Assembly: GCF_002102345.1 (NCBI RefSeq)
Contig: NZ_LQPP01000013.1
Coordinates: 281,279 to 345,278, forward strand
DNA length: 64,000 nucleotides
Direction: 5' to 3'
DNA from: Mycolicibacterium peregrinum
GTDB taxonomy: Bacteria; Actinomycetota; Actinomycetes; Mycobacteriales; Mycobacteriaceae
The notes under the pieces were generated by a model, which saw only the letters and a program-made list of their open reading frames with translations, did not search any database and was not told the origin of the DNA. This document shows positions 1 through 8,579 of this stretch, piece by piece. The stretch's first letter is position 1. Every line of letters starts with the position of its first letter. The position numbers and the translations under genes are program-made.

Positions 1-135
1 GGCCACTTCCAGCGATCTCAGTCGTTGTTGCTCTTCGGATTCGTCTATTTCCCGGCGTTGCAGTTTCGACCGGAGCTCCTGCTCTTCGGCAACGAGCCGG
101 TGAACTTCGGCGAGGATGTCCTGATCTTTGGCCAC
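1..135 (-). CDS. DUF2630 family protein, N-terminal part (runs off window)
   Basis: Minus-strand reading from a GTG at 135 stays open to the window edge for 45 residues and begins VAKDQDILAEVHRLVAEEQE, followed by a charged stretch rich in Glu, Gln and Arg (LRSKLQRREIDESEEQQRLR). This matches my memory of the small mycobacterial DUF2630 family, about 80-90 residues and predicted to be helical; the family has no known function. M. tuberculosis Rv0898c, in the same position next to arfA, is the likely counterpart. The gene is divergent from the FKBP gene, with 31 bases between the two starts. The C-terminal half lies outside the window. Confidence 0.75.
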   Translation of the reverse strand, partial: MAKDQDILAEVHRLVAEEQELRSKLQRREIDESEEQQRLRSLEVA

Positions 136-166
136 ACAACCAGTCTGCCCGACTACCGTTGATCTG

Positions 167-529
167 GTGAGTACAAAACCTGAGATCGAGTTTCCGGACG
201 GACCTGCCCCTACCGAATTGGTGATCAAGGATCTGGTGGTCGGCGACGGCGCCGAGGCAGTGCCCGGTGGCACCGTCGAGGTGCACTATGTGGGCGTCGA
301 ATACGACTCCGGTGAGGAGTTCGACAGTTCATGGAATCGTGGAGAATCCATTGAGTTTCCGTTGCGGGGCCTAATTCAGGGCTGGCAGGACGGAATTCCC
401 GGGATGCGGGTGGGTGGTCGTCGCCAGCTCGTCATTCCGCCGGCCCAGGCCTATGGTCCGGCGGGATCAGGGCATCGGCTTTCGGGGAAGACGCTGATCT
501 TTGTGATCGATCTGCTCGCCACTCGTTGA
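167..529 (+). CDS. FKBP-type peptidyl-prolyl cis-trans isomerase
   Basis: A single-domain FKBP of 120 residues that would catalyse cis-trans isomerisation of prolyl bonds, probably in the cytoplasm because no signal peptide is seen. Family landmarks are VEVHYVGVEYDSGEEFDSS (first strand and Asp of the active site), FPLRGLIQGWQDGIPGMRVG (the conserved Trp pocket) and GHRLSGKTLIFVIDLL at the end. I chose the GTG at 167 because it gives the usual N-terminus VSTKPEIEFPDGPAP; an ATG at 128 would overlap the divergent DUF2630 start and add residues unlike the family. The gene stands alone and is followed by a hairpin before arfA. Confidence 0.85.
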   Translation: MSTKPEIEFPDGPAPTELVIKDLVVGDGAEAVPGGTVEVHYVGVEYDSGEEFDSSWNRGESIEFPLRGLIQGWQDGIPGMRVGGRRQLVIPPAQAYGPAGSGHRLSGKTLIFVIDLLATR

Positions 530-537
530 CGTCGCGG

Positions 538-565
538 TGGGTTCGGTCAGTATTAGCCGAACCTA
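538..565 (+). terminator. Hairpin after the FKBP gene
   Basis: GGTTCGG (540-546) pairs with CCGAACC (557-563) across a 10-base loop, and a G-U and a T-A pair extend the stem. It starts 10 bases after the FKBP stop. There is no strong T-run, which is common for mycobacterial hairpin terminators. Confidence 0.5.
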
Positions 566-645
566 ACCATCAAATTCCATTTGCTGCTAACGTCAACCTG
601 TTTCGTTGCTATCGATAACTGTTCGTCGACTTCAGGAGTGCCCAA

Positions 646-1701
646 ATGTCGGGTTCGGACGAATCTCGGACAATCACAGGCTGGCAAACAGCCTCCAAGT
701 TATATCGGCGACCACCCGGATTGGGTTGGTTGTTGGCGCTGGCGGCAGTTCCATTGTTGCTGGGGCTGATCGGATGGGGCGGGCTCGACCGCTCACACAA
801 GAACTCCGATCTCAGTCTCCCCGATGTCAATCCCACGGCGACAATGACGGCTCCGGACGTCAATGCCCCGGACGTCAACGCGCCGAACGTCAATTTGCCC
901 AACCTTTCGTTCGCACCGTTGTCGATCGCTCGTAACGGCAACGATTTCACCCTCACCGGTGATCTGCCCGATGCGAATGCCAAGGCCTCGCTGCTGGACT
1001 GGCTGCGCGGAAAATTCGGTGCGGACGTCAATCTGATCGACAATCTGAATCTGCGTCCTGGAGTGAGTACTCCCGATGTCGCGGCGCTGGGCAAGGTGTT
1101 CGACGCCGCAGCCGAGGGCATTCCGGATTTCAACTTCAGCGTCGACGGTGACACGTTGACCCTGACCGGTACCGCGCCGTCGGCGCAGGTGCGTGACGCG
1201 GTGGAGGCGGCTGCAAAGTCGGCATGGCCGAACATCAAGCTCGTCAACAACATTCAGGTCGCCGCAGCCCCGGCTGCCCCTGCGCCTCCGGCGCCTGCAG
1301 CTCCGGGTGCACCGGGAACCCAGGGAGGTACGCCCGGACCGTGCGCGGTGCTGCAGGGCGATGTGAGTGCACTGCTGCGCACCCCGATCAACTTCAGCAC
1401 CGACGGGTTCGTTCTGGCTCCGGCCTCGCAGCAGTTGTTGTCGCAGGTGGCCGACAAGCTCAAGTCCTGCGCGGGCGCGCAGGTGGCGGTCACTGGTTAC
1501 ACCGACAGCTCGGGCAATGACGCCATCAACGTCCCGCTGAGCGGTAACCGCGCGAAAGCCGTTGCCGACTATCTGGTTTCGCAGGGCCTGGCGGCCGATC
1601 ACGTGACGTCGTCGGGCGCGGGTTCGGCGAATCCGATTGCCAGCAATGACACCCCCGAAGGCAAGGCGCAGAACCGCCGCGTCGAGATCACGGTCAACTA
1701 G
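646..1701 (+). CDS. arfA: ArfA (OmpATb) channel-forming protein
   Basis: Envelope protein of 351 residues related to M. tuberculosis ArfA/OmpATb (about 326), linked there to survival at acid pH and ammonia release. In order: cytoplasmic tail, one membrane helix at about 26-46 (LGWLLALAAVPLLLGLIGW), a spacer with repeated DVNAP units at about 71-86, two BON-type segments (about 90-205), a Pro/Ala linker (206-231), and a C-terminal OmpA-like peptidoglycan-binding domain with GYTDSSGNDAINVPLSGNRA and the terminal NRRVEITVN. Cys233 and Cys275 sit where the family has a disulphide. AGGAG at 633-637 supports the ATG at 646. First gene of the arfABC operon. The DVN repeat makes it longer than the M. 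tuberculosis protein. Confidence 0.93.
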   Translation: MSGSDESRTITGWQTASKLYRRPPGLGWLLALAAVPLLLGLIGWGGLDRSHKNSDLSLPDVNPTATMTAPDVNAPDVNAPNVNLPNLSFAPLSIARNGNDFTLTGDLPDANAKASLLDWLRGKFGADVNLIDNLNLRPGVSTPDVAALGKVFDAAAEGIPDFNFSVDGDTLTLTGTAPSAQVRDAVEAAAKSAWPNIKLVNNIQVAAAPAAPAPPAPAAPGAPGTQGGTPGPCAVLQGDVSALLRTPINFSTDGFVLAPASQQLLSQVADKLKSCAGAQVAVTGYTDSSGNDAINVPLSGNRAKAVADYLVSQGLAADHVTSSGAGSANPIASNDTPEGKAQNRRVEITVN

Positions 1702-1712
1702 GGAGATTCGAC

Positions 1713-1868
1713 ATGGACTTCGTAATCCAATGGTTGTGGTATCTGCTCGCGTTCGTGGTGGGGTCGCTGGTGGCCTGGCTGATCTCAGTCGTGACCGTCA
1801 AGCCCACCAGTGAGGAAGAGGCGTTCGCCGAACTTCCCGGCTCTCGCGAGATCGGAGCACGACGATGA
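1713..1868 (+). CDS. arfB: ArfB small membrane protein
   Basis: A 51-residue protein, too short for a usual ORF cut-off. It begins [20 protein letters not shown], a single strongly hydrophobic helix (about 5-28), followed by a charged cytoplasmic tail ending EIGARR. Size, position after arfA and topology match M. tuberculosis Rv0900, an accessory protein needed with ArfC for proper ArfA function. GGGAG lies 7 bases before the ATG. The stop overlaps the arfC start by four bases (ATGA at 1865-1868), so translation of arfB and arfC is probably coupled. Confidence 0.88.
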   Translation: MDFVIQWLWYLLAFVVGSLVAWLISVVTVKPTSEEEAFAELPGSREIGARR

Positions 1869-2491
1869 GCGACGTGAACTGGTGGTTGATGGCCCTGGCC
1901 TTCGTGCTCGGGCTGGTATTGACGCTGGCGCTGACCCTGCGTCGGGTCAAGCGGGAGGTGCCGGTGTACGGCGCCCTCGGCCGACGTCCCGACACCGGGG
2001 CCACCGGCGGCGGCACCGCTGCCAAGGCCGCGGCTACCGGCGGAACTGCGGCTGGTGCAACGGCTGTCACCGATGACGCGACGACCAAGCTGCCCAAGGT
2101 CGGTTCGGGAGACGAGCCCACCACGAAGCTGCCCAGGGTCACCAGCGCCGGTGCGGCGGCGGCGGGTGCAGCGGCAGCCGGTGCGGCAGGTGCGGCCAAG
2201 TTCGCCTCCGGTGGCGGTGCCCACGAGGCCGACGAGGACGCGGCGGCCGGTGATGATGTCAAGGTGGTCGAGGCGACGCCGTATGGCGAGGGTTCGGTCC
2301 GGGTGTCGGGTGCGGGAACGCCGACGGGCTATCTGATCAAGGGCAACGAGGATTCGATGCTCTATCACTCGCCGGAGAGCCCGTCCTACTCGGTGACCAT
2401 CGCCGAGATCTGGTTCGCCGACGTGGAATCCGCCGAGAAGGCCGGCTTCAACCGGTGGGACAGCGGTAAGTCCCAGCGCGAGAAGAAGTAA
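1865..2491 (+). CDS. arfC: ArfC channel accessory protein, sunset-domain type
   Basis: A 208-residue membrane-anchored protein: one N-terminal helix ([20 protein letters not shown], about 5-24), an Ala/Thr/Gly-rich low-complexity middle with a repeated TTKLP motif, and a conserved C-terminal block ([20 protein letters not shown] followed by [20 protein letters not shown]). That block is what I know as the sunset domain, named in annotation of ArfC variants. The counterpart is Rv0901 (about 175 residues); the extra length is in the low-complexity part. It overlaps arfB by four bases and ends the operon, followed at once by a strong hairpin. Confidence 0.88.
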   Translation: MSDVNWWLMALAFVLGLVLTLALTLRRVKREVPVYGALGRRPDTGATGGGTAAKAAATGGTAAGATAVTDDATTKLPKVGSGDEPTTKLPRVTSAGAAAAGAAAAGAAGAAKFASGGGAHEADEDAAAGDDVKVVEATPYGEGSVRVSGAGTPTGYLIKGNEDSMLYHSPESPSYSVTIAEIWFADVESAEKAGFNRWDSGKSQREKK

Positions 2492-2504
2492 CACGAACGC
2501 AGAT

Positions 2505-2535
2505 CGCCCGCCTCCACGACCGGAGGCGGGCGTTT
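2505..2535. terminator. Bidirectional terminator between arfC and prrB
   Basis: CGCCCGCCTCC (2505-2515) pairs perfectly with GGAGGCGGGCG (2522-2532) around a 6-base loop and is followed by TTT. It lies between convergent arfC (stop 2491) and prrB (stop 2555), so it could serve both. Confidence 0.8.
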
Positions 2536-2554
2536 CTGCGTCTGGGAACCCCTT

Positions 2555-3895
2555 CTAGTGCGGGCCGGGCAGGCGTAACAACAGTCGCGCCCCGCCCAGG
2601 GGGCTCGATTCCAGAGTGGCGGTGCCGCCGTGTAATTCGGCCTGTTGAGCCACGAGCGCCAGGCCGAGACCGGAACCCAACCGCGATGCCGTCGACCCTC
2701 GGGAGAAGCGGTCGAACACCATTTCGCGTTCCTCCTCGGGCACCCCCACGCCGTCGTCGTCGACGGCGATCTCCACGCCCTCCCGTGAGCTCACCGCCGA
2801 CAGCTGCACCCGGGTGGCGCCGCCGTGCTTCACGGCGTTGGCGATCGCGTTGTCCACGGCCAGCCGCAGCCCGGTCGGCAGCCCGATGATGATCACGGTC
2901 GGTGACGGCGCCAGCGACACCTCGAGGTCGGGATAGACCCGCATGGCGTCGTGGGCGGCGCGGTCGAGCAGTTCGGTGATGTCGACGGTGACGTGGTCGT
3001 CGGTGGTGGTCAGCTCGCCTTGCGCGAGCCGCTCCAGGGCGCCGAGGGTGGCCTCGATCCGTGACTGGGTGCGGATGACGTCGCTGACCACTTCCTTGCG
3101 CTGGTCGTCGGCGAGGTCGAGGGTGGACAGAACCTCCAGGTTGGTGCGCATCGCGGTGAGCGGGGTGCGCAGCTCGTGGGCGGACACCGAGGCGAAGTCG
3201 CGGGCCGAGGTCAACGCCGCCTTGGTGCGGTCCTGCTCTTTCCAGATGCGTTGCAGCATGCCGTTGACGGCGTCGGCGATCTCGACGGCCTCGCTGGCGC
3301 CGCGAACTTGGACGTCGGGGGCCTCGTCGCCGGCCTCGATCTCACGGGTCTGTTCGGCCAGCCGTTTGAGCGGTCGGACCGCGAATGCGGCCAGCACCCA
3401 GCCCAGCACGGTGGCGGCGCCGACGGCGAACACGCAGATGATGAGCACTCGGCGATGCAGGTTGTTGGTGTCGGCGATGGTGGCGTCGTAGGTCGCGCCG
3501 ACGGCCACCCACATCGGGCCTGGGGCGGGGATCTGCACCGTGCGGACCCGCCAGCGCACCCCGTCGATGTAGGTGTCGGCGTAGCCGTCGGGCAGCTCGG
3601 GCAGAACCACGTTCGAGTTCGACGAGACGTTTCCGGCCTGGCGCACGGTGATCACCGCGTCCTGATCGCTGGGGGAGCGGGGGATCTCGCCGAGCCCGCG
3701 GGGCAGGAAGGGGATGGCGAAGCCGGCGGCCTCGTCGAGCCGCCGGTCCAACCGTTCCTTGCGGTCGTTGGTGATGCCGACCCACACGATGGTGCCGACG
3801 ATGACGACGACGATGGCCGCGCCGATGGCTGTGGCGAACGCGACCCGGGTCCGCAGCGAGGGGGTGCGGCGGAAGATCCGGGTCAGCGGTCTCAT
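2555..3895 (-). CDS. prrB: PrrB sensor histidine kinase
   Basis: Inner-membrane histidine kinase of 446 residues that would autophosphorylate and pass phosphate to PrrA. Two membrane helices (about 18-41 and 149-172) flank an extracytoplasmic sensor domain; then a HAMP linker (RPLKRLAEQTREIEAGD), an H-box with His240 (SVSAHELRTPLTAMRTNL), an N-box (NAIANAVKHGG), a G1 box (DDDGVGVPEEE), an F-box (FDRFSRGS) and a G2 box (GSGLGLALV). All catalytic boxes are intact. The start is the ATG at 3895, 12 bases after the prrA stop, so the two form an operon with the regulator first, as in M. tuberculosis Rv0903c-Rv0902c. It converges on arfC. Confidence 0.95.
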   Translation of the reverse strand: MRPLTRIFRRTPSLRTRVAFATAIGAAIVVVIVGTIVWVGITNDRKERLDRRLDEAAGFAIPFLPRGLGEIPRSPSDQDAVITVRQAGNVSSNSNVVLPELPDGYADTYIDGVRWRVRTVQIPAPGPMWVAVGATYDATIADTNNLHRRVLIICVFAVGAATVLGWVLAAFAVRPLKRLAEQTREIEAGDEAPDVQVRGASEAVEIADAVNGMLQRIWKEQDRTKAALTSARDFASVSAHELRTPLTAMRTNLEVLSTLDLADDQRKEVVSDVIRTQSRIEATLGALERLAQGELTTTDDHVTVDITELLDRAAHDAMRVYPDLEVSLAPSPTVIIIGLPTGLRLAVDNAIANAVKHGGATRVQLSAVSSREGVEIAVDDDGVGVPEEEREMVFDRFSRGSTASRLGSGLGLALVAQQAELHGGTATLESSPLGGARLLLRLPGPH

Positions 3896-3907
3896 GATTA
3901 CCCGGGG

Positions 3908-4627
3908 CTACTGGGTCCTGAGCACGAAACCGACGCCGCGGACGGTGTGCAGCAGCCGGGGCGCGCCCCCGGCTTCGAGTTTGCGGCGTAGGTACCCGAT
4001 GAACACGTCGACGACGTTGGTGTCGGCGGCGAAGTCGTAGCCCCAGACGAGTTCCAGCAACTGGGCCCGGGACAGCACTGCGGTCTTGTGTTCGGCCAGG
4101 ACGGCCAGGAGGTCGAACTCGCGTTTGGTCAGGTCCACGTCCACACCGTTGACCCGGGCGCGCCGGCCCGGGATGTCGACCTCGAGTGGGCCGACCTGGA
4201 TGGTCTCGGACGAGAAGGTGGCCGAGGCGCCGCGCCGGCGTAGCAGGGCCTTGACGCGGGCGACCAGCTCTTGCAGGACGAACGGTTTGACCAGGTAGTC
4301 ATCGGCGCCGGCTTCGAGGCCGGCGACGCGGTCGTCGACGCTGCTGCGGGCCGAGAGGACGCAGACGGGCACGTCGTTGTCCATCGCGCGCAGTGCGGTC
4401 ACCACGCTCACACCGTCGAGCACGGGCATGTTGATGTCGAGCACGATCGCGTCGGGTCGGGTCTCGGTGGCGCTGCGCAGCGCCTCGGCCCCGTCCACGG
4501 CCGTCGATACGGTGAACCCGGACAGTCGCAGCCCGCGTTCCAGCGAGGCGAGCACGTCGGGGTCGTCGTCTACGACGAGGACCCGGGGCGAAGCTGTGCC
4601 ACCGGTAGCGCTATCCATGCCCGCCAT
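3908..4627 (-). CDS. prrA: PrrA response regulator (OmpR family)
   Basis: A 239-residue DNA-binding regulator. The receiver domain (about 15-130) carries the acidic pair in [10 protein letters not shown], the phospho-acceptor Asp64 in VLDINMP, and Lys in the DDYLVKPF loop. The C-terminal OmpR-type winged helix includes [22 protein letters not shown] and [13 protein letters not shown] chose the ATG at 4627 (MAGMDS) since the M. tuberculosis protein starts the same way; an in-frame ATG at 4618 is the alternative. It is essential in M. tuberculosis as I recall. It is divergent from the ABC exporter genes, with 97 bases between starts that could hold PrrA-responsive sites. Confidence 0.95.
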   Translation of the reverse strand: MAGMDSATGGTASPRVLVVDDDPDVLASLERGLRLSGFTVSTAVDGAEALRSATETRPDAIVLDINMPVLDGVSVVTALRAMDNDVPVCVLSARSSVDDRVAGLEAGADDYLVKPFVLQELVARVKALLRRRGASATFSSETIQVGPLEVDIPGRRARVNGVDVDLTKREFDLLAVLAEHKTAVLSRAQLLELVWGYDFAADTNVVDVFIGYLRRKLEAGGAPRLLHTVRGVGFVLRTQ

Positions 4628-4686
4628 CTTGCCCGATGAAGTACGACCAATCGCGCAGGCTCCCAGGGAAGGCCCCGGGGATGTTT

Positions 4687-4717
4687 TTGACCTCAACATT
4701 TGTTCAGGTTTTACGGT
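4687..4717 (+). promoter_or_regulatory. Candidate promoter of the ABC exporter operon
   Basis: TTGACC (4687-4692) and TACGGT (4712-4717) are 19 bases apart. The -10 ends 7 bases before the ATG at 4725, which would make the transcript leaderless or nearly so and favours that ATG over the one at 4719. Inferred from motif spacing only. Confidence 0.4.
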
Positions 4718-4724
4718 GATGCCT

Positions 4725-6617
4725 ATGAGTATGGAAACAGTGGCCAGACAGGCGCTGTATCGGCAGACGCATGCCCGCGAGGGTGACCTGCGAGCACTGG
4801 CCGACCGGAGGTTGTTGTCCCGGATCTGGCGGTTCGCTGCACGCCACCACCGCAGGTTGGGCTGGTTCGTCGCGATCAGTGTGGTCAGTGCGCTGCTGAC
4901 GGTGACGACGCCGGTCTTGGCCGGCCGTGTGGTGGACGCGATCACGCAGGGCGGCCCGGCGTCGACGGTGGTGCTGCTGGCCGGCACCATCGCCGCGATC
5001 GCCGTCGCCGAGGCCGCGGTGGCTCTGTTGACCAGGTGGTTGTCGTCGAACATCGGCGAGGGGCTGATCCTGGATCTGCGCACCGCGGTGTTCGACCATG
5101 TGCAACGGATGCCGGTGGCGTTCTTCACCCGCACCCGCACGGGAGCCCTGGTGAGCCGGTTGGGCAACGACGTGATCGGGGCGCAGCGCGCGTTCTCCGA
5201 CACCCTCTCCGGCATCGTCGCGAACTTGGTGACACTGACGCTGACGCTGGTGGTGATGCTCAGCATCTCGTGGCAGATCACGCTGCTGTCGTTGGCCCTG
5301 CTGCCGTTGTTCGTGCTGCCCGCGCGTCGGATCGGCACCCGGATGGCCGGGCTGTCCCGTGAGGCGGCCACTCACAACGCCACGATGAACACCCAGATGA
5401 CCGAGCGGTTCTCCGCTCCGGGTGCCACCCTGGTCAAACTGTTCGGCAGCCCGGAACGTGAGTCCGACGAGTTCGCGGTGCGCGCCGACCGGGTGCGTGA
5501 CATCGGGGTGCGCACGGCGATGCTGCAGTCGACGTTCATGAACTCGCTGACCCTGATGTCGGCGCTGGCGCTCGCCCTGGTCTACGGGCTGGGTGGGGTA
5601 CTGGCGATCGGCGGGCAGCTGCAGGCCGGGGCGGTCGTGTCGCTGGCGCTGCTGCTGACGCGGCTGTATGCACCGCTCACCGCGCTGGCCAATGCACGGG
5701 TCGAGATTGCCAGTGCGCTGGTGTCGTTCGAGCGGGTCTTCGAGGTGCTCGATCTGGTGCCGTTGATCGCCGAGAAGCCGGATGCGGTGGCCGTGCCAGG
5801 CCAAAAAGCAGGGCTGCCGGTCTCGATCGAATTCCACGACGTCCACTTCTCGTATCCCTCGGCGGACAAGGTGTCGCTGGCCTCGCTGGAGGAGGTCGCC
5901 TCCCTGGACGACCGTGGTGGGGACGAGGTGCTGCACGGTATTTCGTTCACCGCGGAGCCCGGGCAGATGGTGGCGCTGGTCGGTTCGTCGGGCGCGGGCA
6001 AGTCGACCATCGCGTCGCTGCTGGCCCGGCTCTACGACGTCGACTCCGGATCCATCACGCTGAACGGCACCGATGTGCGCGACGTGACGTTCGCGTCGCT
6101 CAAGGACACCGTCGGCATGGTGACCCAGGACGGGCATCTGTTCCACGAGTCGATCCGGTCGAACCTGCTGCTGGCCGCGCCGTCGGCCGGCGAGGACGAA
6201 TTGTGGGACGCACTGCGCCGGGCCCGGCTCGACGATGTGGTCGCGGCGATGCCCGACGGCTTGGACACGGTTGTCGGTGAGCGCGGATACCGTCTGTCCG
6301 GAGGACAGCGGCAGCGGTTGACCATCGCGCGGCTGCTGTTGGGACGATCCCGGGTGGTGGTGCTCGATGAGGCGACGGCGTCGCTGGACTCGGCCTCGGA
6401 GGCCGCCGTGCAGCAGGCACTGGCCGAGGCACTGGATGGGCGGACGTCCATCGTCATCGCGCACCGGCTGTCCACCGTCCGGGCCGCCGATCTCATCCTG
6501 GTCATCGAGGACGGGCGCATCGTCGAACGCGGCACCCACCGCGATCTGCTGGCCCGTGCCGGCCGATACGCCGAGCTGTACGACACGCAGTTCTCCGAGG
6601 AGGTTCCCGCTGCGTGA
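4725..6617 (+). CDS. ABC exporter half-transporter 1 (membrane plus ATPase)
   Basis: A 630-residue half-transporter with six predicted membrane helices (about 40-310) and a C-terminal ATPase. Motifs are canonical: Walker [12 protein letters not shown] (about 417-427), Q-loop VTQDGHLF, signature LSGGQRQRL (about 524) and Walker [13 protein letters not shown] with the catalytic Glu. It could work as a homodimeric lipid, peptide or drug exporter; the substrate cannot be read from sequence. In-frame ATGs at 4719, 4725 and 4731 are possible starts. It is the first of three exporter genes in one direction, 36 bases before the next, and is absent from the M. tuberculosis prrA-accD3 interval as I recall it. 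Confidence 0.85.
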   Translation: MSMETVARQALYRQTHAREGDLRALADRRLLSRIWRFAARHHRRLGWFVAISVVSALLTVTTPVLAGRVVDAITQGGPASTVVLLAGTIAAIAVAEAAVALLTRWLSSNIGEGLILDLRTAVFDHVQRMPVAFFTRTRTGALVSRLGNDVIGAQRAFSDTLSGIVANLVTLTLTLVVMLSISWQITLLSLALLPLFVLPARRIGTRMAGLSREAATHNATMNTQMTERFSAPGATLVKLFGSPERESDEFAVRADRVRDIGVRTAMLQSTFMNSLTLMSALALALVYGLGGVLAIGGQLQAGAVVSLALLLTRLYAPLTALANARVEIASALVSFERVFEVLDLVPLIAEKPDAVAVPGQKAGLPVSIEFHDVHFSYPSADKVSLASLEEVASLDDRGGDEVLHGISFTAEPGQMVALVGSSGAGKSTIASLLARLYDVDSGSITLNGTDVRDVTFASLKDTVGMVTQDGHLFHESIRSNLLLAAPSAGEDELWDALRRARLDDVVAAMPDGLDTVVGERGYRLSGGQRQRLTIARLLLGRSRVVVLDEATASLDSASEAAVQQALAEALDGRTSIVIAHRLSTVRAADLILVIEDGRIVERGTHRDLLARAGRYAELYDTQFSEEVPAA

Positions 6618-6653
6618 GGTTATTCGTTTGCCCCTGATGGGAAGATTGATTCA

Positions 6654-8579
6654 GTGAGCCAACCCGCGATCGCCCCATCTCCGAAGCGGATCCGGACCAG
6701 TTCAGATCTGTGGCGGCTGTTGCCCTACCTGTTGCCATACCGGGCCCGTTGGATCGTGATGGTCGTGGTCGCGGTGGTCAGCCTGGCTGCCACGGTGGCG
6801 ATTCCGCTGATGACCAAGGCCGTGATCGACGGCCCGGTCCGTCACCAGGATCAACACGGGCTGTGGGTGCTCGGTTCCGCCGCCGTCGCGGTCGGAATCT
6901 CCGAGGCGGTGCTGTGGTTCATCCGGCGCTGGATGGTCGCCCGCGCGACCATGGGCGTCGAGGCCGACATCCGCAAGGATCTCTACGCCCGGCTGCAGAT
7001 TCTGCCGATGAGTTTCCACAGCCGCTGGCAGTCGGGGCAGCTGCTGTCGCGGGTGATGAACGACCTGTCCACGATCCGGCGGTTCCTGTCCTTCGGGCTG
7101 GTGTTCCTGATCCTCAACGCCCTGCAGATCGTGGTGGTCACGTCGATCCTGCTGGCCATGTACTGGCCGCTCGGGGTGGTGGTGTTGGTGTCCATCGTGC
7201 CGATCACGCTGACCGTGCTGCATTTCGAGCGGGAGTACACCCGGTTGTCGCGGCTCGCGCAGGACCAGACCGGTCACGTGGCAACTCATGTCGAGGAGGC
7301 CGCGCTCGGGCTGCGGGTGGTCAAGGCGTTCGGCCGTGAGGATTACGTGTTCGACCGGTTCGATGAGCAGGCCACGCAGTTGTACGACACCCAGTTCGCG
7401 CGGGTGACGGTGTCGGCGAAGTTCTGGACGCTGCTTGAGGTCATCCCCAACCTCACCCTGATCGTGGTGCTGGGTTTCGGTGCGTACGCGGCGGGCCACG
7501 GCCACGTCACGATGGGCACCCTGGTCGCGTTCATCACGATGATGCTGTCGCTGGTGTGGCCCATCGCATCGCTGGGCTTTCTGCTGTCGATGACGCAGGA
7601 GTCGTTCACCGCGGCCAACCGGATCGCCGAGATCTTCGATGCCCCGGTCGATATCGTCGACGGCCCGGTTTCGCAGCCGCCGCGCGGTGGCCGACTGGAG
7701 CTGCGTGACGTGGGCTTCAAGTTTCCCGATGGTGAAGACAGAGTGGCGCCGTCCGGCGAGCCGGACAATTGGGCACTGCGCCATGTCGATGCGGTGGTGG
7801 AACCGGGGCAGACGCTGGCGCTCGTCGGCGCGACCGGATCGGGCAAATCGGTACTGGCCGCGTTGTTCTCGCGGCTCTATGACGTCACCGAAGGTCAGAT
7901 CATGATCGACGGCCGCGATATCCGGGAGCTGAGCCTGCAGGCGCTGCGGGAGACGGTGGCCACGGCGTTCGAGGATCCGACACTCTTCTCGATGTCGGTG
8001 GCCGAGAACCTACGCCTCGGCCGAGCAGATGCCACCGATGAGCAGCTGGCGCAGGCTGTCGAGATCGCGGCGGCGCAGTTCGTCTATGACCTGCCGTTCG
8101 GCCTGGACACCCGGATCGGCGAGCAGGGCATGAGCCTGTCGGGTGGTCAGCGCCAACGTCTTTCGCTGGCCCGGGCCATTCTTGCCGCACCCAAGATCCT
8201 CGTGCTCGACGACACGTTGTCGGCCCTGGACGTGCACACCGAGGCCGTCGTGACCGAAGCGCTGGGCCGGGTGCTGCGCGGGGTGACGGGCATCATCGTC
8301 GCGCACCGCGCGTCGACCGTGCTGCTGGCCGACAAGGTGGCGCTGCTGCAGGAGGGCACCATCACCCACATCGGCACCCACACCCAATTGCTCGCGCAGG
8401 TACCGCAATACCGTTACCTGCTGGCCGCCGATGACCAACTCGACGACGCGTGTGAGCGCAGTTGCGAATGGGAGGACGAAGAGGAGTTGGGCCGGCTGCA
8501 GCGCGGGCACGATGAACGCACGGCCATCGACGAAGTGGGCGAACCACCGCGTTTCGGTGCGGAGGTGCAGCGCCGATGA
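6654..8579 (+). CDS. ABC exporter half-transporter 2, degenerate catalytic site
   Basis: A 641-residue half-transporter starting at GTG. It has a six-helix membrane domain, then an ATPase with Walker A LVGATGSGKS (about 390) and signature [10 protein letters not shown] (about 495). Two catalytic residues are replaced: the Q-loop reads TAFEDPTLF, with Glu440 for Gln, and Walker B reads ILVLDDTLSALD, with Asp520 for the catalytic Glu. That Glu-to-Asp change is typical of the non-hydrolysing site in heterodimeric exporters such as TM287/288. The C-terminal tail (about 600-641) is acidic and unusual (CEWEDEEELG). The stop overlaps the next start in ATGA, which points to paired synthesis with transporter 3. 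Confidence 0.88.
   Translation: MSQPAIAPSPKRIRTSSDLWRLLPYLLPYRARWIVMVVVAVVSLAATVAIPLMTKAVIDGPVRHQDQHGLWVLGSAAVAVGISEAVLWFIRRWMVARATMGVEADIRKDLYARLQILPMSFHSRWQSGQLLSRVMNDLSTIRRFLSFGLVFLILNALQIVVVTSILLAMYWPLGVVVLVSIVPITLTVLHFEREYTRLSRLAQDQTGHVATHVEEAALGLRVVKAFGREDYVFDRFDEQATQLYDTQFARVTVSAKFWTLLEVIPNLTLIVVLGFGAYAAGHGHVTMGTLVAFITMMLSLVWPIASLGFLLSMTQESFTAANRIAEIFDAPVDIVDGPVSQPPRGGRLELRDVGFKFPDGEDRVAPSGEPDNWALRHVDAVVEPGQTLALVGATGSGKSVLAALFSRLYDVTEGQIMIDGRDIRELSLQALRETVATAFEDPTLFSMSVAENLRLGRADATDEQLAQAVEIAAAQFVYDLPFGLDTRIGEQGMSLSGGQRQRLSLARAILAAPKILVLDDTLSALDVHTEAVVTEALGRVLRGVTGIIVAHRASTVLLADKVALLQEGTITHIGTHTQLLAQVPQYRYLLAADDQLDDACERSCEWEDEEELGRLQRGHDERTAIDEVGEPPRFGAEVQRR

Noticed and set aside
4704..6539. 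611-codon open frame on the minus strand opposite exporter 1
   Set aside because: Composition is Arg/His/Gln/Gly-rich with no recognisable domain; it mirrors the codon pattern of the strong exporter gene, as expected in GC-rich DNA.
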